NCBI RefSeq assembly: GCF_015453285.1
Contig: NZ_JADLZT010000011.1
Span: 91,785 to 155,784, forward strand
DNA: 64,000 nt
Direction: 5' to 3'
DNA from: Lysobacter niastensis
GTDB taxonomy: Bacteria > Pseudomonadota > Gammaproteobacteria > Xanthomonadales > Xanthomonadaceae
Shown: one piece after another, positions 24,930-33,140 of the stretch
Layout: each line of letters starts with the position of its first letter
Position numbering within the stretch: the first letter of the stretch is position 1
The notes under the pieces: model-generated
Told to the model about the DNA's origin: nothing
What the model saw: only the letters and a program-made list of their open reading frames with translations
Database searches by the model: none
Translations under genes and position numbers: made by a program

Positions 24930-25284
24930 GGCCACCCTCCGGTAAGTCAGCGAAAGATCCCTGCAGGGACCAACGCTGGCTCAACGTTCGGTCGGCCAGT
25001 GCGATTCCGAGCGGTTGTCCGGCGCCGTCGAACGGCAAATGAAGCGCAGCTTCATCACGCAGCTATCACGTCAAGAGCGGAGGCAGAGGCGGCCTTCGAC
25101 CAACATTCCATTGTGGGACGGAGGACACACTGTGGGTGACGGGCACTGCATCGCCCGACGAAATGTCGCCAAAGCCCGCATCCGGCCATCGCCAGCAGAA
25201 AGGCCGGATGAGATCATTGCGCGCATGTGGGCCCGCTCCGGCTCGCGTCATCGCCCCGCGCCGCTCGCCAACCCATAACGAAGA
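24930..25284. other. Gene-free divergent intergenic region
   Basis: This 355-bp stretch separates the lipoprotein gene and the methyltransferase gene. It presumably holds both promoters, but no convincing -35/-10 pair, terminator, repeat or RNA was seen. Short open frames here lack coding character. Confidence 0.5.
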
Positions 25285-26010
25285 ATGAAACTCCCCCACT
25301 TCCTCACCAGTTACCTGAAGCAAAGCAAGGAATTACTCGAGGCGCACGACGAATCCCGCGCCATGTCGTTGGCGGTGGGCGGCGACTTCGAGGCGGTGGG
25401 CGTGCTGGAGTTCTGCCTGCTCAGGCAACTGGGCCTGGAGCCAGGCCACAACGTCATCGACGTAGGCTGCGGCAGTGGTCGTCTGGCCGTGCAGCTGAAG
25501 GATTACCTGACCGGCCCCTACGTCGGCATCGACGTGGTGCCCGAGCTCTACGAATACGCGCAACGGCTGTGCAACCGGGACGACTGGCGCTTCTACTCCG
25601 CACCGGGCACGTCCATTCCGGAGCCGGATGCCTCAGCGGATTTCGTCACCTTCTTCTCGGTGTTCACCCACCTGCAGCACGAAGAAACCTACCGCTACCT
25701 GCAGGAAGCCAAGCGGGTGCTGAAGCCGGGCGGCAAGATCGTGTTCTCGTTCCTGGAGTTCCGCCTGCCCTCGCACTGGTTCATCTTCGAGAACTCAGTG
25801 AAGGACGAACGCCAGGACAAGGTACTGAACCAGTTCATGGACCGGGACATGATCCATGCCTTCGCCAAACATCTCGACTTGAAGGTCGCCGAGATGCATG
25901 ACGGACATCTGCCGCATATCCAGTTGGACAGGGTCGTGCGCTGGGACAATGGATCAGAGATGAACGGAAGTGGCTACCTCGGCCAATCAGTGGCAGTTCT
26001 AACGGTGTAG
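25285..26010 (+). CDS. Class I SAM-dependent methyltransferase
   Basis: The 241-residue protein has the SAM-binding motif I VIDVGCGSGRLAVQL near 58-72, YVGIDVVPELYEYA near 80-93, an acidic motif ADFVTFFSVFTHL near 116-128, and LKPGGKIVFSFLEF near 148-161. Its substrate is not evident. It is convergent with the polysaccharide operon, separated by a strong bidirectional terminator. A role in methylating sugar or chain ends of that polysaccharide is plausible by location only. Base composition is lower in AT than in the genes that follow. Confidence 0.88.
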   Translation: MKLPHFLTSYLKQSKELLEAHDESRAMSLAVGGDFEAVGVLEFCLLRQLGLEPGHNVIDVGCGSGRLAVQLKDYLTGPYVGIDVVPELYEYAQRLCNRDDWRFYSAPGTSIPEPDASADFVTFFSVFTHLQHEETYRYLQEAKRVLKPGGKIVFSFLEFRLPSHWFIFENSVKDERQDKVLNQFMDRDMIHAFAKHLDLKVAEMHDGHLPHIQLDRVVRWDNGSEMNGSGYLGQSVAVLTV

Positions 26011-26039
26011 CCCACCCCGCGCTGGGGGCACGCAGCATC

Positions 26040-26073
26040 AAGCAAAAGGGCTGCTCGGGCAGCCCTTTTGCTT
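26040..26073. terminator. Bidirectional Rho-independent terminator
   Basis: Perfect 15-bp arms (AAGCAAAAGGGCTGC and its complement) flank the loop TCGG. A/T runs at both ends serve the methyltransferase gene rightwards and the polysaccharide operon leftwards. Confidence 0.9.
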
Positions 26074-26097
26074 AATTAACCCACAGACTCCGTGTCA

Positions 26098-27309
26098 TTA
26101 CTCGGCGGAGCACACGGTGTCGACGATGCGCCTGCCCGGAGCCCCCACCAAGGCAATTCGATCTCGATTGGTCTGCACAAACGTCGTTCGCCGAAGAAGC
26201 GCAATCCCGCCCGGGAGCTCAGTCAAGTGATGCAGGGCTGCAACCGCCTCCGTAACACGGCCGGTGCTCATGCATAACCAAGCATGCTTGAACCAGACGT
26301 CAACTCGATTTGACCAAAGCACACAAAGCTTCAATCCCAGCTCGAATGCCTCCGTCAATTTTGAATCCGCTATCAATGCATCACGCTCTGCGAACGCATC
26401 CCTCAAAACCACCGTCTCGCCAGAGACCATCAGCCTCTTATCGACCATGTAATTCAAGGCAGTTCGGTGCAACAGCTGGGAACTGTCGGTCGCCAGCGCT
26501 TCCAACGTAGCCAGCAGGAGCCTGAACTCAAGCTCCAAATGTGGATACAAGGCAATGAAATCAGGTTCGCGAATCTGCTGAAGAAGGGTCGGATAGTACT
26601 GCTCGCCTCCCCACCGCCCTCCACCAAGGCGATATGTCGCGAGCGCCCCTCCCGTAGTCCGGCCAAGCGGGTCCCTGCTCAATGACATATGGATTCCGCA
26701 CTCCGGTCTTTCCTGGAAAGACGGGGCCACCATTACACCTTTGCGGCGCATCAACTCATAGAGAACGAACTCATCGTTCTCCTTGGACAAATCCAAGTCC
26801 GAGATGTCGGCAATGGGGTAGTAGAGCTCGAAAGGACAAAAGTGCAGACCGGACAGCCTCGGTCGAGCAGAGGCGACATGTTCCTGACGCAACACATTAC
26901 TGAATGGCAACGCACCATCAGCCATGTACTTGACGTGAACATCGAGGACATTGTCAAACACGAGCAAATCAATATCGCCGATGTAAATGTTCTTCGCTTC
27001 TAACGTCGGCGGCTCTACGAAACGAATCGTATTCGGGATAATCCTGTCAGACTCGCGAACCACTTCGGATTGCCGAACAACAAAACGTCCAGGGTAAACT
27101 CGGCCCAACTCTTGAAGCGCCACTGCTGAACGCTCGTAGAAGACATCAATATCATCTACGCAGATCTCAACAACGGATCCCGGATTGTTCCGCAGTGCGA
27201 AGTGGATGTAGGGAACAACGAAGCACGCGTAGCGGGAGTCCGCGTAGGCGAAGAACAACAGGTCCGGAACGCCACCCGACTCAACACACGATTTGAGAAC
27301 GTCTGACAC
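26098..27309 (-). CDS. Unrecognised protein at the end of the polysaccharide operon, possible glycosyltransferase-like fold
   Basis: The 403-residue protein from GTG at 27309 begins VSDVLKSCVESGGVPDLLFFAY, with GAGGG 9 bp upstream and one base after the upstream stop. NIYIGDIDLLVF (about 107-118, with D112 and D114) resembles the DxD metal site of GT-A glycosyltransferases that follows a hydrophobic strand. An N-terminal alternating strand/helix pattern supports that. The C-terminal part (about 310-385) is helical and TPR-like. GC is visibly lower than in flanking genes. The family is not recognised; a role in the same surface polysaccharide is inferred from the operon. Confidence 0.7.
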   Translation of the reverse strand: MSDVLKSCVESGGVPDLLFFAYADSRYACFVVPYIHFALRNNPGSVVEICVDDIDVFYERSAVALQELGRVYPGRFVVRQSEVVRESDRIIPNTIRFVEPPTLEAKNIYIGDIDLLVFDNVLDVHVKYMADGALPFSNVLRQEHVASARPRLSGLHFCPFELYYPIADISDLDLSKENDEFVLYELMRRKGVMVAPSFQERPECGIHMSLSRDPLGRTTGGALATYRLGGGRWGGEQYYPTLLQQIREPDFIALYPHLELEFRLLLATLEALATDSSQLLHRTALNYMVDKRLMVSGETVVLRDAFAERDALIADSKLTEAFELGLKLCVLWSNRVDVWFKHAWLCMSTGRVTEAVAALHHLTELPGGIALLRRTTFVQTNRDRIALVGAPGRRIVDTVCSAE

Positions 27310-27310
27310 G

Positions 27311-30300
27311 CTACAAGCCCTCAAAGAAGTTCACGAACTCGCCAGCCGGCGCTCCATCGACGCACTCACGCTTCGAGTCAAGTAATGCCGCATTGGCGAG
27401 GTTAGAGCGCAGTTTCGACTCATCAATCAGACGGCCAATGGCACTCGCCCACTCCAATGGCTGATCTCCAGCCATCAAACAGTTCTTCCCGTCACGAGCC
27501 AGCCCCTCGAGCGCTGCGCTCCGTGAACAGACGATGGCGCTGCCCAGCGCTGCAACCTCGAGGAACGCTGTCCTTGCGACAGGATCATCCCCGCAAGGCA
27601 GTAAACAAATATCCCAATCCACACGTCGATGCAGCCAGTCGACAAAGCCCAGGTAATCACGACGTCTCGGCAACCCAACCCGAGCGCCAAACTCTACCGG
27701 GCCAGACTGGAACGCACCAATTACCTCAACTTGCACCTTGGCGCCGTGCTCCCTCTCGATTACCTGCAGGGCTGCCTTGAGCAACTGCATGCTCTGCGTG
27801 CCAAGCGTTCCGAGGAATCCGATCTTCAGCCGTCCATTTCCCGTCTTATCAGATACTTTCTTCGGCTGCTTGGAAGGAAACCATAGTTGCGGCGCCAAGC
27901 CGCATGGTCGGCGCTTCACCTGATCGCACCAAGCAAAAAGCGTTTCATCCGTCCCATCGCCAATCACCACGCAAGTGACATGGCGTCTAACGCGTTCCGG
28001 CACGTGCGCATTCGCAGGCGGCACGGCGACGTCGATGCACGAACCTGCGCCCGTCAGTGACGTCGTGACGTCAAGGACGACAGAAGCGCCCGCCTGGGCG
28101 GTACGTTGAACCCACCCCTCCAGCTCGGGCCCCATGTCATGTCGCGGCCACGACAACACAACTGCCTCACCCGGCTGTGCCTCAGGCAGCGCGTCACGAA
28201 CTACATTTACCCTCCACCGCCGCATCACCTCGGGGCTCATTAGAGGGAGCAGCGTGGTGGCCTCGGAGCGAACGCTGATCGAACCGTCCGGATTGATGGC
28301 AGGGAGGACATGGACCGTCCGCCTCGGCTTCACCTTGTTGCGCATACGATGCTCAGCGACAGCAGAGGCGAACACGGCCAGCTCGCTCATGGCGGCACGG
28401 TGAATCGAGTACTCGGACGCCTTCGCCATGGCAGCTACCTTCAAGCTTGCAAGGCGCGGCGGATTGCCCACTACCGCTTCTATCTGCTTGGCGCACTCGT
28501 TCTCATCGAACGGATCCACCACGATTGCATTGACACCGTCCACGGCATACTCGTCGGCTCCGCCATGACACGGAACTACCGAAACCGCGCCACACGCCAT
28601 GGCCTCCAGCGCGGTGCGTCCGAAGGCTTGATAGTCGGACAGGTCAATGAACACATCTGAAGCGGAAAGCACACTTGCCACTTCCTCACGCTTGAGCGTT
28701 CCGTGGTTCGTGAATGCGAAATCCGCCTCAAGCCCCCCCCAGTGCGACGAATCCGACTCACAGCCAAAGACGTTCACCGAGACGCCGTGGCCAAACTGCG
28801 CCACCAGGCGCTTGAGCACGCGCATGGTGCGAGCAGCCCCCCGCCTTGGAGTCTGAGGTCGGATCATCGCGGATACGCGGACCGAGCTCCTCCCCGAAAC
28901 GCCACGCGGAACCGGCTTGTACACTGCGTGGTCGATGCTCGGCAGCACTTTATTGACTTTCACCCCATGATGGTTCTCAACCTGCTCGCAGATCCAATGG
29001 GTCTTGGCAAAGAGCAGCCCGGAAGGCAACGCGGTGTAGGAAGCCCGCGCGGCATGCCAATGATCCGTCGCAGGCTCGAAGAACAGGGGTTCGTAATCCT
29101 GCACGTAGTACGCAGGAAGCACCCAGGGGCGCGTTGAGCACAAATCGCGCACCTTCGTCACTGAAGTGAAGATGGTCGCAACCAGGATGTCCGCGTCGTC
29201 CGCCAAGGCGGGCAGGGATGCCTCGTCAAAACCGACGAAGCACTGCTCCGCATCCTCCAGTTCCGCGTACTGAGCCAGGAAGCTGCCGACCAGGGTCGCG
29301 CGAACTGCGACCTTGGCATTCACGCCAAGCCGCCGGAGCCCGGCCACCTCCTGCACGACCGAATGAGCACCACCACTCCCCCCCTTGACCGGTAGCAGGA
29401 AGACAATGCGAAGTGAAAGCGGATCGACCGGAGCCACTTCGTGGCGAGCAAGCCTGTGTCGGATGCGTTGCCTGATGCGCTCAAGGGGCACCTTGCACCG
29501 TGTATCGGCCACCAGAGCGGCGACACGCTGGGCCGTGTGCTTCCTGGCCAGCGCCTCCGCCCCCCGCTTGGACAGCGCTCGCCTGCGCTCATGCCCGAAG
29601 CTCTTGGACTTAGCGTGGTACACGTACGAGTCGACCGCGATCGCAAGCTCGTAGCCAGCATCAGCAGCGCGAATGCAGTAGTCGTTTTCCTCGCCATACC
29701 CTTCAGGGAACGCTTGTTCGTCCATGACCCCAATTGCTTCAACGACCTCCCTCTTGATCAGGAAACAGAAGCCATTGATGAAATTGACCCGAGGATAGTT
29801 TCTGTCAGCGACCTCGGCCACGATCCTGGCCATGCCGTCGGGCGTCACCCCATCGATCAGTTCATTGATCGCGAACGCACCCGTGTAGTCGAAAAGCTCG
29901 GGCACGCTTTGCCAGGTAGCCGCGTTGGAAAGCGCGCCCACGATGCCAATGCGCTCGCTGCTGCGCGCGCACCTGATGAGACCGGCCAGCCAACCCGGAG
30001 TGACTATGGTGTCGCTATTGAGCGTGATGACATAGGCGCTGTCGGAGTGGCGCAAACCAGTATTGACCGCGCGGGTGTAGCCACGATTGACCTCATGCTC
30101 AACCAGCGCAATCACATCCTTATGTGCGTCGCGAAACTCCCGGAGCCACTTCGTGGTTTCCGCCCCTGAACCGTCATTGACGACTATGACGCGTGTCCGA
30201 TAGCCATCGCCGTGACGCACCAATGCATCGAGGCAGAGCGCCAGATCGTCCAGCGCGTTGTATACAGGCACTACGATGTCGACGTCGCGCGCGAACGCCT

Positions 30301-30577
30301 CCGCGCCACGTGGCTGCACACTCCTTCCTTCGTGGCATCCGTGCTTTACATAGTGAAGCAGGGGATTCACCCCATCCTTCGCTACGTCAGGATAGGCAGA
30401 CAGGTAATAGTTAGTCGAGAAGCCCGGCCCGGGATCACGCCCGAGGTCCGCACCAATGGACAGGTAATGTTCCAACGGCGACATCTGAAGCTCCGCAACT
30501 TCCGGATACTGCTCCAGATACCAGCGTTCGTCGAACAGACTCGAACCTGCCAGCGATTCGCGGTCCGCGACCGTCAT
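27311..30577 (-). CDS. Large multi-domain glycosyltransferase (GT2 plus two GT4-like domains)
   Basis: The 1088-residue cytoplasmic protein from ATG at 30577 has GGTGG about 8 bp upstream; a GTG at 30592 is an alternative. Residues 14-85 form two copies of the FDxxWYLxxYPxVA...PLxHYxxxG module often found on surface-polysaccharide glycosyltransferases. A GT2 domain spans about 98-345 (DIVVPVYNALDDL; LNSDTIVTPGW with the metal-site acid pair). A GT4-like GT-B domain spans about 385-720 (VFIDLSDYQAFGRTALEAMACG). Another GT-B-like region spans about 760-1085 (KIGFLGTLGTQSM; AFLEVAALGSAIVCS). Three transferase modules in one chain suggest assembly of several linkages. Lower GC suggests acquisition. 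Confidence 0.88.
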   Translation of the reverse strand: MTVADRESLAGSSLFDERWYLEQYPEVAELQMSPLEHYLSIGADLGRDPGPGFSTNYYLSAYPDVAKDGVNPLLHYVKHGCHEGRSVQPRGAEAFARDVDIVVPVYNALDDLALCLDALVRHGDGYRTRVIVVNDGSGAETTKWLREFRDAHKDVIALVEHEVNRGYTRAVNTGLRHSDSAYVITLNSDTIVTPGWLAGLIRCARSSERIGIVGALSNAATWQSVPELFDYTGAFAINELIDGVTPDGMARIVAEVADRNYPRVNFINGFCFLIKREVVEAIGVMDEQAFPEGYGEENDYCIRAADAGYELAIAVDSYVYHAKSKSFGHERRRALSKRGAEALARKHTAQRVAALVADTRCKVPLERIRQRIRHRLARHEVAPVDPLSLRIVFLLPVKGGSGGAHSVVQEVAGLRRLGVNAKVAVRATLVGSFLAQYAELEDAEQCFVGFDEASLPALADDADILVATIFTSVTKVRDLCSTRPWVLPAYYVQDYEPLFFEPATDHWHAARASYTALPSGLLFAKTHWICEQVENHHGVKVNKVLPSIDHAVYKPVPRGVSGRSSVRVSAMIRPQTPRRGAARTMRVLKRLVAQFGHGVSVNVFGCESDSSHWGGLEADFAFTNHGTLKREEVASVLSASDVFIDLSDYQAFGRTALEAMACGAVSVVPCHGGADEYAVDGVNAIVVDPFDENECAKQIEAVVGNPPRLASLKVAAMAKASEYSIHRAAMSELAVFASAVAEHRMRNKVKPRRTVHVLPAINPDGSISVRSEATTLLPLMSPEVMRRWRVNVVRDALPEAQPGEAVVLSWPRHDMGPELEGWVQRTAQAGASVVLDVTTSLTGAGSCIDVAVPPANAHVPERVRRHVTCVVIGDGTDETLFAWCDQVKRRPCGLAPQLWFPSKQPKKVSDKTGNGRLKIGFLGTLGTQSMQLLKAALQVIEREHGAKVQVEVIGAFQSGPVEFGARVGLPRRRDYLGFVDWLHRRVDWDICLLPCGDDPVARTAFLEVAALGSAIVCSRSAALEGLARDGKNCLMAGDQPLEWASAIGRLIDESKLRSNLANAALLDSKRECVDGAPAGEFVNFFEGL

Positions 30578-30617
30578 GTGTGTATCCACCACTTACCCCA
30601 AGACCATGTTGGTTCGG

Positions 30618-31151
30618 TCACGCAAGCACACGGCGCGCCAGATGAACAAAAGTACGTAGCGGCGCTGTCAGCCTCCACGAACGCGAAGCGCGCACGAGCC
30701 CAAGTTGCAAATTGGCATCTCGAGCTGCGTGCTCTTGCTGGGAAACCAATGCTTCGAGGCCAGCCTTTTCGCTTGCGAGTAGGTTCCGCTCATGCTGCCG
30801 CGTAAGCACCAGCTCGTTGGTTTCCGCGAGCTGCCTGCGCAGATCCAGAAGGGCCGTGGTCAGGCTTTTGATGTCCGCGTCGCGGCGCGCAATGCGAGCT
30901 TCGAGTTCCTTCTTCTGGTCGAGCACATTCTTGCCGAACGCCTCGGCTGACTCACGAACCGCGCTGAGCTGCGCGGCCAGCTCGTCGCAGGCCAGGCAGT
31001 GCGCTGGATGCTGCAACACACCGACGCCATCATTGCTCCATGCAAGGCATGACTGACCTGGAACGCAATGCGATCCGTTCGATTCCGCTCGTAGGTCGGC
31101 CGGCCTAACCGAACCACTCCTCCGGATGCGGGCTTTCTTATGTTTTGCCAT
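30618..31151 (-). CDS. Coiled-coil protein with C-terminal SWR amphipathic segment
   Basis: The 177-residue protein has a basic N-terminus and a four-cysteine region (C29, C35, C52, C55) that could bind a metal. A heptad-rich coiled coil (about 57-145, rich in Leu, Glu, Arg) follows, then a C-terminal segment SRSWRLTAPLRTFVHLARRVL. That last motif usually ends coiled coils fused to glycosyltransferases or methyltransferases; here it is a separate gene. It sits between the ABC transporter ATPase gene and the large glycosyltransferase gene. A scaffold or chain-length ruler function, by analogy with the coiled coil of WbdD, is a hypothesis. Confidence 0.75.
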   Translation of the reverse strand: MAKHKKARIRRSGSVRPADLRAESNGSHCVPGQSCLAWSNDGVGVLQHPAHCLACDELAAQLSAVRESAEAFGKNVLDQKKELEARIARRDADIKSLTTALLDLRRQLAETNELVLTRQHERNLLASEKAGLEALVSQQEHAARDANLQLGLVRASRSWRLTAPLRTFVHLARRVLA

Positions 31152-31196
31152 GCGAGCCCCCCCCTGTTGAGCCCAGTTCGTACATGGTCGCGACCA

Positions 31197-32324
31197 TCAC
31201 GCTACAAACTCGCCCGTTGCCACGTAACGCAACGGCGCACCCAACTGTCCCTTGGCCTCGCCAACGCTGACGATCACCTTCGCGGGCAGCGGCATGATGT
31301 CGGCACTCTCCGCCACCGGCACTTCAACAGCAAAGCCGAAGTTGCCGCTGCGTCCCGTGTAGCGCCTGACATCGTCGCGATCCTTGCGCTCGAACTTCTC
31401 GAAAGCGAAGGGAGTCCCCGCCACTTCCACGTGGACGATGCCGGCTTCCCGGCCCCTGTCGCTCACTGCCCAGCCTTCGACAAGCAATGTCGAACCCTGG
31501 CGAATCACGCGCTCGACGACGCCGACCGTTTCGCCGAACAGCAACGGATCGTTCTGGGCGAGGTACAAGCGCAGTTCCGCGCTGGCGTTGGCGACCATGT
31601 CGCGGTAGCACTCCAGTCCCGCTGCCGCATCGCCAACAAAGACTGCCCGGCCGCTCTCCAGCACGATCACTTTGTTGCAAAGCTTGCGGATGAGGCCGGT
31701 GTTGTGACTCGCCAACACGACGATCTGGCTGCCATTGACGCGATCGGACATCCGCTCCTGGGCCCGCTGGATGAATGCGGCGTCGCCCGTGGCCAGCCAC
31801 TCATCCATCAACAGGATGTCCGGCTGAATCGCGGTGGAAATGGCGAAACCCAGGCGCATGCGCTGGCCGGACGACAGCGTGTGCAGGCGGTGAGCCGCCC
31901 GATCGACGAGACCTGCAAACTCCAGGATGCCCGGCAACGCGGCCTCGAGTTGACGCCGGCGCAGCCCCATGGCGGTGCCGCGAAGGATGACGTTCTCGGT
32001 GACGGTGGCGTACTCGGCGAACCCCAGCGTCGCATTGAGCAGCGACTGCGTCGACCCGCTCCGCTCGACCTTGCCCAGCGTCGGCGGGAACGCGCCATTG
32101 AGCACGCGCAGCAAGGTCGTCTTGCCGGCGCCATTGAGGCCCAGGATGCCGATGCGGTCGCCCTCCTCCGCGGAGAAGGTGATGTTCTTCAAGACATCGC
32201 GATAGGTGCGCGACGTTCCACCCAGTGAAGCCTTCAACCCCGTGGAATGCCCACTGTCATCGACGCGCTGGACATCCAGCGGAAGTTCCAGGGTCACCGA
32301 GTCGGCACGAAGATATACGGTCAT
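31197..32324 (-). CDS. ABC transporter ATP-binding protein, polysaccharide export (Wzt type)
   Basis: The 375-residue protein has a nucleotide-binding domain (about 1-240) with Walker A GLNGAGKTT (62-70), the LSSGQ signature near 150 and Walker B ILLMDEW near 168. It also has a C-terminal domain (about 245-375) with VEGWAVSDRGREAGIVHVEV. The N-terminal part matches the ATPases that export lipid-linked O-antigen or teichoic-acid-like chains (Wzt, KpsT, TagH). C-terminal extensions in Wzt recognise the chain; this one looks more like the GWA-type beta domain of glycosyltransferases. It is paired with the permease 9 bp upstream. Confidence 0.93.
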   Translation of the reverse strand: MTVYLRADSVTLELPLDVQRVDDSGHSTGLKASLGGTSRTYRDVLKNITFSAEEGDRIGILGLNGAGKTTLLRVLNGAFPPTLGKVERSGSTQSLLNATLGFAEYATVTENVILRGTAMGLRRRQLEAALPGILEFAGLVDRAAHRLHTLSSGQRMRLGFAISTAIQPDILLMDEWLATGDAAFIQRAQERMSDRVNGSQIVVLASHNTGLIRKLCNKVIVLESGRAVFVGDAAAGLECYRDMVANASAELRLYLAQNDPLLFGETVGVVERVIRQGSTLLVEGWAVSDRGREAGIVHVEVAGTPFAFEKFERKDRDDVRRYTGRSGNFGFAVEVPVAESADIMPLPAKVIVSVGEAKGQLGAPLRYVATGEFVA

Positions 32325-32333
32325 GTCGGCACC

Positions 32334-33125
32334 TCAGAGCCAGAGCGGGACGCGCCGGGCGAAGACGCGATACGCGATTGCGGCTGCAACCAGGCCCACG
32401 ACGGTCATCGCCGCCAGGTAGTACACGGTCACCGGCTCGATCGTCTCGCCAAGGAGCGGCGAGCGGATGCCCGCCACCAGGTGATGGAAAGGATTCGCCC
32501 GCATCAACGCGCCGCGCAGGGTTCCCGCGGGAGCCGCGTCCGGATACCAGACGATCGGCGTGATCAGGAAGGCCGCCATCATGATGCTGCCCATCAGCTC
32601 GCTGACGTCGGGGAAGCGCGCACCGATCAGGCCGAGGACGATCGAATAGAAGAACAGGTTCACCATCAGCACGGCCAGGCCGATCAGCGAGCCGGGGACC
32701 CCGCCCCAGTGGAAGTCGGGTGAAGCCAGCACGGCCAGCGCGAGCAGGGGCTGGGCGATGACGAAATAGTAGAACGACCGGCTGACGAGGCGCAGCACGA
32801 AATCGGTCAGGCGCATGTTGCCGTCGTAGATGTATGACTGGTAGGTGCTGAAGACGCCCGTGGCATCCGTGAACACCGTCATGACGAAACGGAACACGAC
32901 AAATCCCACCGCCACGTGCGCCAGGAAACGCTGCATGTCGATGCCCGGCTGCAGCGCGCCGAGGTAGCCGCCGATGCCCCAGATGTAGATCGCGGTCGGC
33001 ACCAGCATCCAGAGGATGCCCAGATGCGTCTTACGGTATTTGGTGATGGTGTCCAGCCTGCTGGCGTAGACCCAGTGATCGGGACGCCGGAAGCTCTCGG
33101 CGAGGTGTTGGAACAGGTGACTCAT
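32334..33125 (-). CDS. ABC transporter permease, polysaccharide export (Wzm type)
   Basis: The 263-residue protein has about six membrane helices. It contains the ABC-2 family stretch YRKTHLGILWMLVPTAIYIWG near 29-49, a middle segment with FRFVMTVFTDATGVF, and the C-terminal region PIVWYPDAAPAGTLRG followed by NPFHHLVAGIRSPLLGE. It forms the inner-membrane channel for undecaprenyl-linked polysaccharide with the adjacent ATPase. It starts 15 bp after the GT2 stop. The family is certain; the polymer is unknown. Confidence 0.93.
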   Translation of the reverse strand: MSHLFQHLAESFRRPDHWVYASRLDTITKYRKTHLGILWMLVPTAIYIWGIGGYLGALQPGIDMQRFLAHVAVGFVVFRFVMTVFTDATGVFSTYQSYIYDGNMRLTDFVLRLVSRSFYYFVIAQPLLALAVLASPDFHWGGVPGSLIGLAVLMVNLFFYSIVLGLIGARFPDVSELMGSIMMAAFLITPIVWYPDAAPAGTLRGALMRANPFHHLVAGIRSPLLGETIEPVTVYYLAAMTVVGLVAAAIAYRVFARRVPLWL

Positions 33126-33140
33126 CGCGGGTGAACCTTG

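Noticed and set aside
24930..25284. Short open frames in the lipoprotein-methyltransferase gap.
   Set aside because: No ribosome site, no motif and atypical amino acid use; treated as non-coding.
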